Assembly: GCF_003464085.1 (NCBI RefSeq)
Contig: NZ_QSDR01000002.1
Span: 124,001-188,000 of the forward strand
Source of the DNA: Clostridium sp. AM58-1XD
GTDB lineage: Bacteria > Bacillota > Clostridia > Lachnospirales > Lachnospiraceae
Reading direction: 5' to 3'
DNA: 64,000 bases
The stretch's first letter is position 1; each line of letters starts with the position of its first letter. A program made the position numbers and the translations under genes. Below, piece after piece: positions 37,239-46,993 of the stretch. A model generated the notes under the pieces. That model searched no databases and was not told the origin of the DNA. It was given only the letters and a program-made list of their open reading frames with translations.

Positions 37239-38783
37239 TCACATCCCGGACAGCGCATGGACGATGTCAGCAGTCGCTTCATACAATTTTTTATATTCTC
37301 TGTAATACATCTCGTATGTTCCGTACAACTTTGGGTCCGGCTCAATCCGTTCCTCGTATCTGCACCATTTTTCCGCCTCTTCATAAGACGAAACGACGCC
37401 TGCAGCCACGCCTGCTATCAGCGCATCCCCTACAGGCGCCTGCATGGAACCGGAGGTGGTTATCATACATATCCCTGTTACATCCGCCAGAATCTGCATC
37501 CACAGCTTCGACCGGCAGGCGCCGCCGGAAACAATGCACGAACAAGATCCGCCTTCAAACAGATCCGATTTTTCCTGGATATGCCTGACTGCAAACGCCG
37601 TAGACTCCAATATGGCACGGTACATATGGGCTCTTGTATGGCGCACGGAGAGGCCGCAGAATACCCCTCTCGCTTCGGAATCCCATACCGGACTTCTCTC
37701 TCCCATAAAATACGGAAGCACCAGCAGGCCTTCGCTTCCTGCCGGTATTTCCGAGGCCTCTTCCTCCAGCATGGAAAAGTCGGTCTTTACTGTTTTTCCA
37801 TCCCGCCTGCTATATGGAGCCAGATTGTCAAGAAACCAGCCGCACAGCGCTCCTGCCGACGTAATTCCACCATATGTGTAATAGAAAGACAGGGGACTAA
37901 CGGCATTTGGCATCGTTACAAGCTCCGGATTAGAGGGAACGCTCCTGTGCAGAATCCCCCAGTTAATCGACGTTCCAATTACCGCCGTCTTCACATGTTC
38001 TTTCGTTACTCCGGCCGATATAACAGAAGCCAGACAGTCCGTACATCCGGCGCAGACAGGGATTCCCGGAATGAGCCCCATCCGTTCTGCCGCTTCCTTT
38101 CTGAGATATCCGGCGATTTCATCCGGCGCCTTCCAATTCTTTGGAAACATCCGGTCCGGTATCCCCATCCGTTCCATCAGTCCATATGCCCAGTCATGCT
38201 TTTTCATATCGTATATGCCGCCGATGTTGGCCGCCGACGTATAATCGATGGTCAGTACCCCGGTGAGTTTATACACTAGGTAGGAATTAGAAGGCAGAAA
38301 CCATCGAATCCTGCTCCAGAGTTCCGGTTCGTTCTCCTTAATCCATAAGATTTTGTTAAATCCGAAATAAGCGTCGTTCCTGTTTCCGGTTATGTCAAAC
38401 AGCTCGTTGTCCGGTACGATTTTCCTCGTCCGTTCAGACTGTTCTACAGCGCGTCGGTCCATCCAGATAATCGCATTCCGCACCGGGTTGCCGGAATCAT
38501 CAACAGGAACTCCGCTTCCTGCAAAAAGACCGCTTATGCAGATTCCAGCCACTTCCCCGGCTTCCACTCGTGCGGCTTCCACAGCGCGTGCCACCGTCTT
38601 GTAAACAGCCCTCTCCCAGTCGTTGGCATCCTGTTCCGCCCATCCGCTCTCTTTGCAGATCAGAGGATAACCCTCCAGCGCCGTGCCCAGCACTCTGCCG
38701 CTGCTGTCCGTCACCGCCGCCTTCGTTCCCGACGTCCCGATATCCACTCCGATCAGAATTTCCTTTTTCCATTCTTTCGGCAT
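37239..38783 (-). CDS. FGGY-family carbohydrate kinase B
   Basis: A 514-residue sugar kinase. It has the N-terminal phosphate loop GVDIGTSGTKA, catalytic-region ISGLFAGSGVP and IIWMDRRA, substrate-domain VCAGCTDCLASV, and C-terminal GGACRSKLWMQILADV followed by APVGDALIAG. The true start is the ATG at 38783, with AAGGAG about ten bases upstream. The raw sequence reads on into the upstream kinase only because that gene is frameshifted. It resembles xylulose/gluconate-type kinases; the substrate is probably the ketose produced by the dehydrogenases of this operon. Last gene of the operon. Confidence 0.9.
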   Translation of the reverse strand: MPKEWKKEILIGVDIGTSGTKAAVTDSSGRVLGTALEGYPLICKESGWAEQDANDWERAVYKTVARAVEAARVEAGEVAGICISGLFAGSGVPVDDSGNPVRNAIIWMDRRAVEQSERTRKIVPDNELFDITGNRNDAYFGFNKILWIKENEPELWSRIRWFLPSNSYLVYKLTGVLTIDYTSAANIGGIYDMKKHDWAYGLMERMGIPDRMFPKNWKAPDEIAGYLRKEAAERMGLIPGIPVCAGCTDCLASVISAGVTKEHVKTAVIGTSINWGILHRSVPSNPELVTMPNAVSPLSFYYTYGGITSAGALCGWFLDNLAPYSRRDGKTVKTDFSMLEEEASEIPAGSEGLLVLPYFMGERSPVWDSEARGVFCGLSVRHTRAHMYRAILESTAFAVRHIQEKSDLFEGGSCSCIVSGGACRSKLWMQILADVTGICMITTSGSMQAPVGDALIAGVAAGVVSSYEEAEKWCRYEERIEPDPKLYGTYEMYYREYKKLYEATADIVHALSGM

Positions 38784-38784
38784 A

Positions 38785-40295
38785 TCACTTCCACTCCTTA
38801 TAGACAGGGCGCAAAGCCTGATAGAAACGGCAGTACAGATCAAACTTTTCTCCGTACACCGCAGCAGCCTCAGCCTTGGCTCATACGTTTCCCTGACCTT
38901 TACCATCTTTTTAACGCCGTCCTGAATCGTTTTAAAATATCCCATTCCGGCGAAAGCAATAACCGCAGCCCCCAGGGAAGCCGCCTCTCTGTTTTCCATT
39001 ACAGATACCGGCCTGTTCAACACGTCGGCTTTGATCTGAAGCACCTTCGGATGAGACGCTCCTCCGCCCACACACCGGATTTCTCCAGCTGCAATCCCGA
39101 TCTTTTCAAACTGTTCCATATTCAGCCTCAATTCCATCGCCAGACCTTCCAGAAGCGCACGGGCTATGTCATACTTTTCCGCAGACAGCGTCAGCCCAAG
39201 CACCGTCCCCCTGGCCGAATAATCGCAGTAAGGAGTCCCGCTGCCGTTAAAATGAGGGAGAAACAGCAGATCAGACGGTCCGCTGCTCATACGGTCTGCA
39301 ATGAGGTCGTATCCGCTCCGGCCTGCTGATCTGGCCTGCTTTATTTCCTCCCGGGCAAAGGTATCGCGGAACCAGCGGAATACGATACCGCCGCAGTGAT
39401 TCAGCGCAAATGTAAAATACAATTCCGGAACCGCATGGCGGTAGCAGGGGTAATAGGACTGAAACATCTCCCTCTGATCCTCCATAGCTGTAAAACCGGC
39501 AGAAAGCACTTCCGCCGTTCCGTGGGAATCCACCGCCACGCCCGGCACAACGGCGCCCGCTCCCACGCCGGCACACGTCTGGTCATGCCCTCCTGCAATC
39601 AAATACGGCGCATTCTTCAGCTTCATCCGCTCCGCGATATCCCGTCTCAGCCTTCCTACACCCTCCCCCGATGTCACGATAGCCGGCAGTTTCTCCAAAG
39701 CAATATTCAGGTCCTTCAGCACCGGTTCTGACCATCTTACTTCACCCCGTTCACACATCATGGACCGGGACGCCATCGTAAGGTCGGTAACGTATTCATC
39801 CGAGCCAAGACGCTTCAGGAGAAAGCTGTCATATGTCAGATATTTTACCGTTTTTTCTGCAATATCCGGCCTTTCTTCCTGTATCCACATGATTTTTACC
39901 GCCGAATTAATGGCATGAGGTCTCATTCCTGTCTTTTCAAACAGCTGATATGCTCCAAACCGGCCGGCACAGAACTCCGCCTGCGGAATACTCCGATTGT
40001 CCATACCCAGAATTGCGGGCAGCAGAGCCTGTCCTCTTTCTCCCACAGGAATGACTGCATCTCCCTGCACTGACAGTGTAACCGCATCGATCTCCGGTAT
40101 CTTTCCTCCTGCAATGCACTGTTCCATCAAATCCAGTACCGTATCGAAAACGCGTTCTGAATCCTGTTCTGCCCATCCTTCCCGTTCGCATACCACCGGA
40201 TATTCCCGAAACGCCGCCGAAAGCTCTCTTCCATCCTCGTCAAATACAATCACCTTCGCACCCGTCGTTCCCACGTCAACGCTGCATACTCTCAT
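38785..40295 (-). pseudogene. FGGY-family carbohydrate kinase A, frameshifted near its C-terminus
   Basis: A 503-residue sugar kinase when repaired. It has N-terminal SVDVGTTGAKV, ILGMDNRS, IAGGHDQTCAGVGAG, LFLPHFNGSGTPYCD and the C-terminal ATP motif VGGGASHPKVLQIKADV. Near 38874 a missing base (CCA-AGG-GCT read as CCAAGGCT) shifts the last 30 or so codons and abolishes the stop at 38785-38787. As a result the frame runs into kinase B and gives an apparent 1018-residue fusion. With the base restored the protein ends VYKEWK-stop, two bases before the ATG of kinase B. It starts 10 bases after the COG4091 gene. Confidence 0.88.
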
Positions 40296-40305
40296 ATTCT
40301 ATCCT

Positions 40306-41596
40306 CTACATCAGCTCGTCCTGCAGCCTTCTGAGCTGGAGGAGCACAGAGCTGTTATTTAATTTCACCATGTCATATGTAATAATTTCGTCTTTTTTAA
40401 CGTCACATGTCATTACCGCGCCCTTCGCAAGGCCGACAGGAAGCATATTTCCACCTTTCGCTACACCGGCCAGATCGATGCTGGCCCGGTAACAGTATTC
40501 TCCAATCGAATCCAGTACCTCTCCCGCCTTCAGGTCCTTTTTGGCCACCGTAATGCACTCGCTTGTCAAATGGTCCATGGGGTGAGCCGTAGACTCTCCG
40601 TAAATGACAGCCTGAGCTGCCGTTATGGGCGTTTCAATCGAACACAGGTGGTATGCCGGTAGAGCAGATAATTCGGCCCTTCTCCCATATCACGCTGCAC
40701 CAGTCCATCGATGATCCTCTGATTATCGGTCGTCACGATGACAAATACGCCCGGGGCAATATTTCCGATGGCAAAGTCTACAACGCCTTCCTGATTCAGC
40801 ACGCCGCCCTGGCTCTTCAGACTGTATACTTTTGCCAGTTCATCTACATTGCATTTTACGCAGTGCATTCCACGGACGTCCGGTACGAGACCTGTCGCAT
40901 TGGATACGGCGCACATTTCGATCATGGTTTTGGAACCGTCTACAAATTCAATCAGCATACGCGGGCTCATTTCCCGGGCAGCCGCCTTGTCCGCCCACTC
41001 CTTCATACCAGGGTTCGCATAGATATCGAGAGGGTTATTTTTTCCCTTACCCGCGGCTACAATTTTAAAGCCAGAGCCTTTGCAAACCGGTACACCTCGA
41101 TGATGGATCCCGGCTCATCGCCTGCCGTCAGGGAATAAACAACGCCTGCTTTTTCAGCCATTCTTCTCAGAATCGGTCCGACTGTGATGTCGCATTCCAC
41201 ATTCATCATCACGATATGTTTGGAATGATCAAAGCAGTCCAGAGAAATCCTGGCTCCCATTTCAGGCGAGCCGGTGGCATCGATTACGACCTGAACCTTC
41301 GAAAGGCGCGTCGCCGTTTTATAATCGGTGGATGCTATTTTCAGCCCATTTCCCGCCGCCTTCTCAGCTTCCTCCACATCGTTCGTCGTGCATATTCCAT
41401 CGTTTATTCCAGCCAGCCGGTACGCCTCCAGGCAGATTCCCTCTCTGATATCTACAACAACTGTGATTTCCATCCCCTGCATGCCGCTGATTTGTGCAAC
41501 AATATCTTTTCCCATCTGACCGGCTCCTACCAGAGCTACGGAAATCGGCGTTCCCCTGTCAGCCAGTTCTTTTAATTTTGTATCGATCTCGTACAT
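40306..41596 (-). pseudogene. COG4091-type NAD(P)-binding oxidoreductase with SAF domain, two frameshifts
   Basis: Three fragments (41057-41596, 40623-41006, 40306-40578) form one protein of about 430 residues. It opens with a Rossmann domain (VALVGAGQMGKDI, VIDATGSPEMGA) like homoserine dehydrogenase, then has a middle catalytic region (LIEFVDGSKTMIEMC) and a C-terminal SAF domain (KKDLKAGEVLDSIG). Missing bases near 41071 (GGG read as GG) and near 40655 (CC read as C) explain the breaks. COG4091 proteins are often mislabelled as flagellar FlgA. The operon suggests a role in polyol or sugar-acid breakdown; the reaction is unknown. Confidence 0.82.
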
Positions 41597-41680
41597 GTTC
41601 TCTCCTTATACATTGTTCGCGTAAGACCTTGCTGAGTACAATCGTATGACTCGTGTTCAATCCTGCTGCCTCTATTTTTC

Positions 41681-42730
41681 TCATTCCCGTCCCAGCCACG
41701 GCCTGACGATGATATTAAGCGCCCTGCCATCACGCATTTCCATCATTCCTTGTGTCAGCTGTTCCAGAGGTATTTCTTTTGTAACATATTTCTCTACAGA
41801 CACATTCCCCTGTTCGATCTGAGACAGCGCATCCTGAAGTCCGCAGAACGGATACGAAAATGAGCCAATTACGGTGATCTCATTGTAGTGAATGAGATTG
41901 CTGTCAAGGGATGTCATTCTCCTGTCATCTTTTGGAGCTCCTCCATATATGACGACCGTTCCACGCTTCCTTACCATCCTCAGAGCCTGAAGCTGCACCG
42001 AAGTCACCGGAAGGGCGCAGATCACCACATCCGCCCCGATCCCTTCCGTCAATTCCAGCACGCGTTTCACCGCCCCTTCGCTGTCCCGGTTGTCCAGCAC
42101 CTCGTCTGCCGGGAAACGGCCGACAAAGGAAATCCTGTCCATCCCCAGAACAATCACCCGCTTCGCTCCCCTGGCCTTTGCAATTTCCGAATGAAGACAG
42201 CCCACAGGGCCGTCTCCTATAATCACGACGGTATCTCCCAACGAAACTTTGCATCGCTCCTGGCACGCATAAACCCCTGCCACCTTTTCAGCAAAGGCTG
42301 CCTGTATATAGGTAAGGCGGTCCGGAACCTTTTCTACAAAGCCGCGTTTCAGCACATATCCGGGAAGAGCGATATACTGTGCAAATCCGCCCTGTACATG
42401 AGTCCCCAGCATACGGTGGTTCAGGCAGAGATTAACCAGCCCTCGTTTACAGTAATAACATTCTCCGCAGCTGATGTCCGGCGCTGTCGCTACCCGGTCT
42501 CCGGCCTTGAACCGTACGCCGTCTGCCGCTTCTTCTACAATTCCTCCAATCTCATGGCCCATAACCTGATTTTTGATCCCGTCTTTCAGTCCCTGAAAAT
42601 AATTTCTGATATCACCGCCGCAAATCCCGCACGCCTCTACCCTAACCAGAATTCCATCTTTCGGGCAGGATGGTTTCGGTATATCTTTTACCACTATCCG
42701 CTCGATATCCTCATAAACGGCCGCTTTCAT
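41681..42730 (-). CDS. Zinc-dependent medium-chain alcohol/polyol dehydrogenase
   Basis: A 349-residue MDR enzyme. The catalytic zinc ligands lie in ACGICGGD and GHEIGG, the structural zinc lobe is CGECYYCKRGLVNLC, and the NAD loop is VIIGDGPVGCLHSEI. It is related to sorbitol and threonine dehydrogenases. GGAGGAG precedes the ATG. It sits between the SIS gene and the COG4091 gene. The presence of two different MDR enzymes in one operon suggests either sequential oxidations or two related substrates. Confidence 0.9.
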   Translation of the reverse strand: MKAAVYEDIERIVVKDIPKPSCPKDGILVRVEACGICGGDIRNYFQGLKDGIKNQVMGHEIGGIVEEAADGVRFKAGDRVATAPDISCGECYYCKRGLVNLCLNHRMLGTHVQGGFAQYIALPGYVLKRGFVEKVPDRLTYIQAAFAEKVAGVYACQERCKVSLGDTVVIIGDGPVGCLHSEIAKARGAKRVIVLGMDRISFVGRFPADEVLDNRDSEGAVKRVLELTEGIGADVVICALPVTSVQLQALRMVRKRGTVVIYGGAPKDDRRMTSLDSNLIHYNEITVIGSFSYPFCGLQDALSQIEQGNVSVEKYVTKEIPLEQLTQGMMEMRDGRALNIIVRPWLGRE

Positions 42731-42746
42731 ATTTCTCCTCCAAACG

Positions 42747-43355
42747 TCACTGTTTTTTATTGACCAGTCTGTCCCCGACCGCGCCTCCCGTATGAATAAC
42801 GGCGAACTGATCTCTCGTATATCCGCTCCGCTCCATCAGGCAGATCGCCGCCGCGTCAAAAAATCCAGTGACTGCAGCCGTGCTGGCAGTAGCCAGCATA
42901 TTAAAGGCATCCGGTTCTCTGATGATTTTTATCAGGACCGTCAGGTCTGCCTGCCTCCCGAGTTCCGATTCTTTACTTTCCGTCACGCCTACGACGAAGG
43001 CGCCCTTTTCCTTCAGGCTTTTAATCATCCTGACGATTTCCCATGTGCCTCCGCCTTTTGAGATCAGGACCGCCACGTCCCCTTTCTGAACAGCTCCCAG
43101 GCCGCCGTGAACGGCATCGCCCGGGGACAGAAAATTCGCAGGAAACTCCACGCAGGAGAAGGAATGAGCCGCCTTCTTTGCCGCAGCTGCAGATGTGCCT
43201 ACACCTGCAAAAAAGATTCTGTTCCCGCTGTTCCTAGCTTTTTCCAGCGTTTCGATCAGTTGTTCTGCCGCCTCATAATCCACATGGTCGCAGAGGCGCC
43301 TCAGTTCATCCGCTTCTGTATTCCAGACAAACTTCATTTTTTCTCTGATATCCAT
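42747..43355 (-). CDS. SIS-domain sugar-phosphate isomerase, KdsD/GutQ-like
   Basis: A 202-residue protein made of one SIS domain (RIFFAGVGTSAAAAKKAAHSF, DVAVLISKGGGTWEIVRMI, VGVTESKESELGRQAD). It lacks the CBS domains of KdsD and resembles stand-alone arabinose-5-phosphate or hexulose-6-phosphate isomerases. The start at 43355 is chosen because GGAGGGGTG lies directly upstream; the frame extends six codons further into the previous gene. It probably interconverts a phosphorylated ketose and aldose in this pathway. Confidence 0.85.
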   Translation of the reverse strand: MDIREKMKFVWNTEADELRRLCDHVDYEAAEQLIETLEKARNSGNRIFFAGVGTSAAAAKKAAHSFSCVEFPANFLSPGDAVHGGLGAVQKGDVAVLISKGGGTWEIVRMIKSLKEKGAFVVGVTESKESELGRQADLTVLIKIIREPDAFNMLATASTAAVTGFFDAAAICLMERSGYTRDQFAVIHTGGAVGDRLVNKKQ

Positions 43356-43359
43356 TTTT

Positions 43360-44475
43360 TCACCCCTCCGCATGCACCACGACTTTTATTGACTGAGTGC
43401 CGTCCTTAGCCATAGCGAATGCCTTTTCATAATCGTCCAGGCTGAAATCATGGGTGATGATCCTGTTCACATCAACAGCCTTTTTGGCAAGCATATCGAT
43501 CGCCACCTGGTACCCTTCAATTCCGCTGATATGGGCGCCTATGACATCCAGCTCCTTCCTGTCTCCGATAATGCTCCAGTCCACGGCCGTATCGTTCATG
43601 AATACACTGAATTCCACGTACCTTCCATGAGAACGAACCATTTTAAGCCCCTGAAGAACGCCTTCCGAATGGCCGGAACAATGAATATATACATCACATC
43701 CGAGTCCTCCCGTCAGTTTCTTTACTTCCTCCACCACGTCGCATTCCGTTGGATTAAAAACGTAATCCGCCCCATACTCCTTCGCAATCTGAAGCCTGTT
43801 TTCCCTCACATCAATTCCGATCACCAGACGAGGATTCTTCTTCATCGCCAGCTGCAGGTCACACAGTCCGATCGGTCCCAGACCGGCCACCACTACCACA
43901 TCTCTGAATTTGATGTCCGCTCTCTCAATCGTATGTACGGCGCAGGAAAGAGGTTCGATCATTGCTGTATCCCGCTCCGGTATGGTTTCCGGCACCTTGT
44001 ATACTCTGGAGCCTTTATAGTACTTCATATACCCGGCCATAGACCCTTCCGCCACGTCTCTTTTACTGCCGTAAATATCCGTTTTTACGCACATCCAGTG
44101 TTCTCCGTTCTGACAGAACGGGCACTCCCCGCAGGCGATCACCTGTTCCGCCACCGCCATATCTCCCAGATTTAAGCCATACTTTGTTTTTGCACGGTCT
44201 CCAATCGCCACCACTCTTCCCGTAAACTCGTGTCCCAGCGTAACCGGCTCTCTCACCCATTTCGGCAGTACGCCGCCTCCCCAGAACATCTGAGCCCCGT
44301 CCACAATTTTGATATCGCCGGCACATATACCGGTACCGATCACTTTTACCAAAATCTCGTCTTCGTCAATCTCCGGTACAGGAACTTCTTCGTACCTCAA
44401 ATCTCCAGGGCCATAAATTCTCAGCGCCTTCATCGTTCTCGGTATCCCCTCTGCTCGAATCATAATTACCTCCAT
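43360..44475 (-). CDS. Erythritol/L-threitol-type dehydrogenase (zinc MDR family)
   Basis: A 371-residue MDR enzyme. Several segments resemble, from memory, the mycobacterial erythritol/L-threitol dehydrogenase: GICAGD, GAQMFWGG, the CGECPFCQNGEHWMC zinc lobe, YGSKRDVAEGSMAGYM, and VDWSIIGDRKELDVIGAH. The NAD loop is VVAGLGPIGLCDL. It would oxidise a four-carbon polyol to a ketose such as erythrulose. It follows the ABC permease gene by 15 bases and is the first enzyme gene of the operon. A related linear polyol as substrate cannot be excluded. Confidence 0.8.
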   Translation of the reverse strand: MEVIMIRAEGIPRTMKALRIYGPGDLRYEEVPVPEIDEDEILVKVIGTGICAGDIKIVDGAQMFWGGGVLPKWVREPVTLGHEFTGRVVAIGDRAKTKYGLNLGDMAVAEQVIACGECPFCQNGEHWMCVKTDIYGSKRDVAEGSMAGYMKYYKGSRVYKVPETIPERDTAMIEPLSCAVHTIERADIKFRDVVVVAGLGPIGLCDLQLAMKKNPRLVIGIDVRENRLQIAKEYGADYVFNPTECDVVEEVKKLTGGLGCDVYIHCSGHSEGVLQGLKMVRSHGRYVEFSVFMNDTAVDWSIIGDRKELDVIGAHISGIEGYQVAIDMLAKKAVDVNRIITHDFSLDDYEKAFAMAKDGTQSIKVVVHAEG

Positions 44476-44490
44476 TTTTATTTACAATCT

Positions 44491-45471
44491 CTATCTTGCA
44501 GTATGACTGCTGTATCTGTACTTCAGGCTGTCCATAAACATCGACGCGAAAATGACAATCCCATTGACAATCGGGATCAGATACGTTGATACGCCTACCA
44601 GCCCGAGAATATTCTCAATAATTGAAATGATCAGAAATCCAATGCATACGCCCGGAAATATCTTCCCGTACCCTCCAAACAGGCTGATGCCTCCCAGGAC
44701 GGAAATAGCAATAGCATCGAATTCCCACGACATACCAATGGTCTGCTGAATGGTTCCCAAGTTGGCCGCACAGTAAAAGCCGGACAGGGACGCAAAAATC
44801 CCGCACAGGATTACACATGCAAATCTGGTGGCGTCTGCGTTGATTCCCAGAGCCCGCGCCGCCTTGTCATTGCAGCCCACCGCATATACGTTTTTGCCAA
44901 ATCCCGTTACCGACAGCACGAAATGCAGAACCACTACCAGAAAAATTACCATAATAAGAACCACAGGAAATCCTCCGGCCGTCTTAGTCATAAAAGCATA
45001 GACGTTATCCGGCATATAAATATACATACTTTTCGTGATAATCATGGCAATTCCCCGCAGCACCAGCTGCATGCCCAGCGTCACAAGGAGGGGGCTGAGT
45101 TTCATCTTAACCATAAAGAAACCGTTGACCGCTCCGATCAGAGCCCCCGTCAACACGCAGACAGCCATGCCTCCTGCAGTGCCGATTCGCATATCTCTCA
45201 TCACAATGCCTGAAAGCACCATGGAAAGATATGCAATGGAACCAACCGACAGATCCGTCAGTCCGGTTAGCAGTACAAGGCTGATTCCACATGCGATAAT
45301 CAGATACTGTCCGTTGTTCAGAAGCATGCTGTACATGTTCCGCACAGTGAAAAAGTTGGGAGAAGCGCAGGCGCTGACCACAATAATCAGGGCAAGGACG
45401 ATATAAAGAGCATAATTTAAAAACCAAAGAACTGTTTTCCTTCTGAATCCGGTTTTATTATTTTCTCTCAT
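44491..45471 (-). CDS. ABC sugar transporter permease (RbsC family), second subunit
   Basis: A 326-residue protein with eight to ten hydrophobic segments and the BPD_transp_2 pattern (GQYLIIACGISLVLLTGLTDLSVGSIAYL, shown by its first residues; ARALGINADATRFACVILCGI; EFDAIAISVLGGISLFGG). It forms the membrane pore with the other permease of the operon. It starts three bases after the ATPase gene stop. Confidence 0.92.
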   Translation of the reverse strand: MRENNKTGFRRKTVLWFLNYALYIVLALIIVVSACASPNFFTVRNMYSMLLNNGQYLIIACGISLVLLTGLTDLSVGSIAYLSMVLSGIVMRDMRIGTAGGMAVCVLTGALIGAVNGFFMVKMKLSPLLVTLGMQLVLRGIAMIITKSMYIYMPDNVYAFMTKTAGGFPVVLIMVIFLVVVLHFVLSVTGFGKNVYAVGCNDKAARALGINADATRFACVILCGIFASLSGFYCAANLGTIQQTIGMSWEFDAIAISVLGGISLFGGYGKIFPGVCIGFLIISIIENILGLVGVSTYLIPIVNGIVIFASMFMDSLKYRYSSHTAR

Positions 45472-45474
45472 ATC

Positions 45475-46987
45475 TCATCCCTCACTTATACATTCTTTAA
45501 TCAGTCTCTGATTATTGATTTCATCGTGTTTTAAATACGCTCCTGCACGTCCGTCACGTAAAACGACGATGTTGTCTGCCAGCTTCTGTATTTCCTCCGT
45601 CTCCGAGGAAATGACGATACACGCAATTCCATCCGCAGCCAGACGCCTGATCAGATTCTGTATCTCCACCTTGGCGCCTACGTCTACTCCTCTCGTCGGC
45701 TCATCCAGAATCAGAATTTCCGGATTTTTTGACAGCCACTTACTGATTACCACCTTCTGCTGGTTTCCTCCGGAAAGCTGCATGGCAAGGGACTCTTCAC
45801 TGGCAGCCGCAATATGGAGTTCTTCAATGAACTTCCGCCCTTCCGCCCTTTCTTTTTTTGAGTTCAGAATCCGAAGCAGCCGGCTGCTGAAGGATCCCAG
45901 ATTAGCCGCCGTCGTATTTCTCCAGAGAGACATATTCAAATATAAACCGTCATAATGGCGCCCCTCCGTAACATAACCGCATTTTTTAAACAGCTTCCCA
46001 GGCTGATCCGTTTTACTCCCCGTTTTCCCCGTAAAAGATCTTTCCTTCCGTCATCGCATCCAGACCCAGTATGGCACGGATCGTCTCTGTTCTTCCGGAG
46101 CCAAGAAGCCCCCATAGCCCCAGAACCTCTCCCTTATGCAGGTCGAAGCTCACATTTTTCGGGAATCGTTCTCCGCTCAGATTCTGCACACTCAGCACGA
46201 CTTCCTCTGTCATCCTGCTTTCTACCGAGCTGAAAACCACCTTTTCGGGAACCATATAGCTGACAATCGTCTCTTTGCTCATCTCCTTTGCAGTTCCTTT
46301 ACCCACCACCTGTCCGTCTCTCATAACGATCACACGATCACAGATAGCCTCTACCTCATCCAGATAATGAGTGATATAAATAATCGTCTTTCCATCTGCT
46401 TTCAGATTTCTTATAATTTGAAACAGGTTCTCCTTTTCTTTCATGGAAAGAGACGATGTAGGCTCATCAAACAGGAGAATTTCCCCTCCGAGAGACAGCG
46501 CCCTGGCAATCTGGACGATCTGCTGTTCACCTACCGACAGCTCGCTTACCTTTTTTGACGGATCTACGCTGCAGCCCAGCGGTTTTAGCAGCGCCGCCGC
46601 TTTTTTACAGAGCATTTTTTTATCCAATACAGGAAGGCCTTTAAATTTCCTGTATTTTTTCAGCTCTACCAAAAATATGTTTTCATAAACCGTCAGGTTA
46701 TCGAACAGCTGGACCTCCTGCTGAATAAAGGCAATTCCACAATCCCTGGAATCATTTGGGGAGTGGATGTTCACCTCTTTCCCATGTATGAATATTTTTC
46801 CTTCGTCTGCCGCAAGTACGCCTCCCAGCACATTCATCAGCGTTGATTTTCCGGCTCCGTTTACTCCCAGCAGGGCTGTCACCTCACCGCTGCAGGCCTC
46901 CGCCGAGACATCCCTCAGGGCGTATACGCCCGGAAATCTCTTATGGCAATGTTCTATTTTCAGTGTCGCTTCCAAAGCTTCTGCCAC
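45475..46987 (-). pseudogene. ABC sugar transporter ATPase (RbsA-like), frameshifted
   Basis: A double ATPase when repaired, about 504 residues. The first half (46013-46987) has Walker A GVNGAGKST, signature LSVGEQQ and Walker B LLFDEPTSS. The second (45475-45939 plus upstream codons) has LSGGNQQK and LILDEPTRGVD. The frame breaks near 46017-46024, where GGGG and AAAA runs each seem one base short. Restoring both gives continuous GENGGVKTDQPGKLFKKCG. RbsA-type second halves lack a strong Walker A, as seems the case here. It energises the two permeases on either side. Confidence 0.9.
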
Positions 46988-46993
46988 CCTTCT

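Noticed and set aside
37257..38279. Plus-strand frame of 340 codons
   Set aside because: Antisense to FGGY kinase B, with no ribosome site and Arg/His-rich composition.
37239..40295. A novel fused double sugar kinase
   Set aside because: The joint is explained by one missing base; two normal kinase genes with a stop and a ribosome site appear in the corrected frame.
40306..41006. Two separate small hypothetical genes
   Set aside because: They continue the COG4091 protein once two missing bases are restored, and neither has a ribosome site at its first Met.
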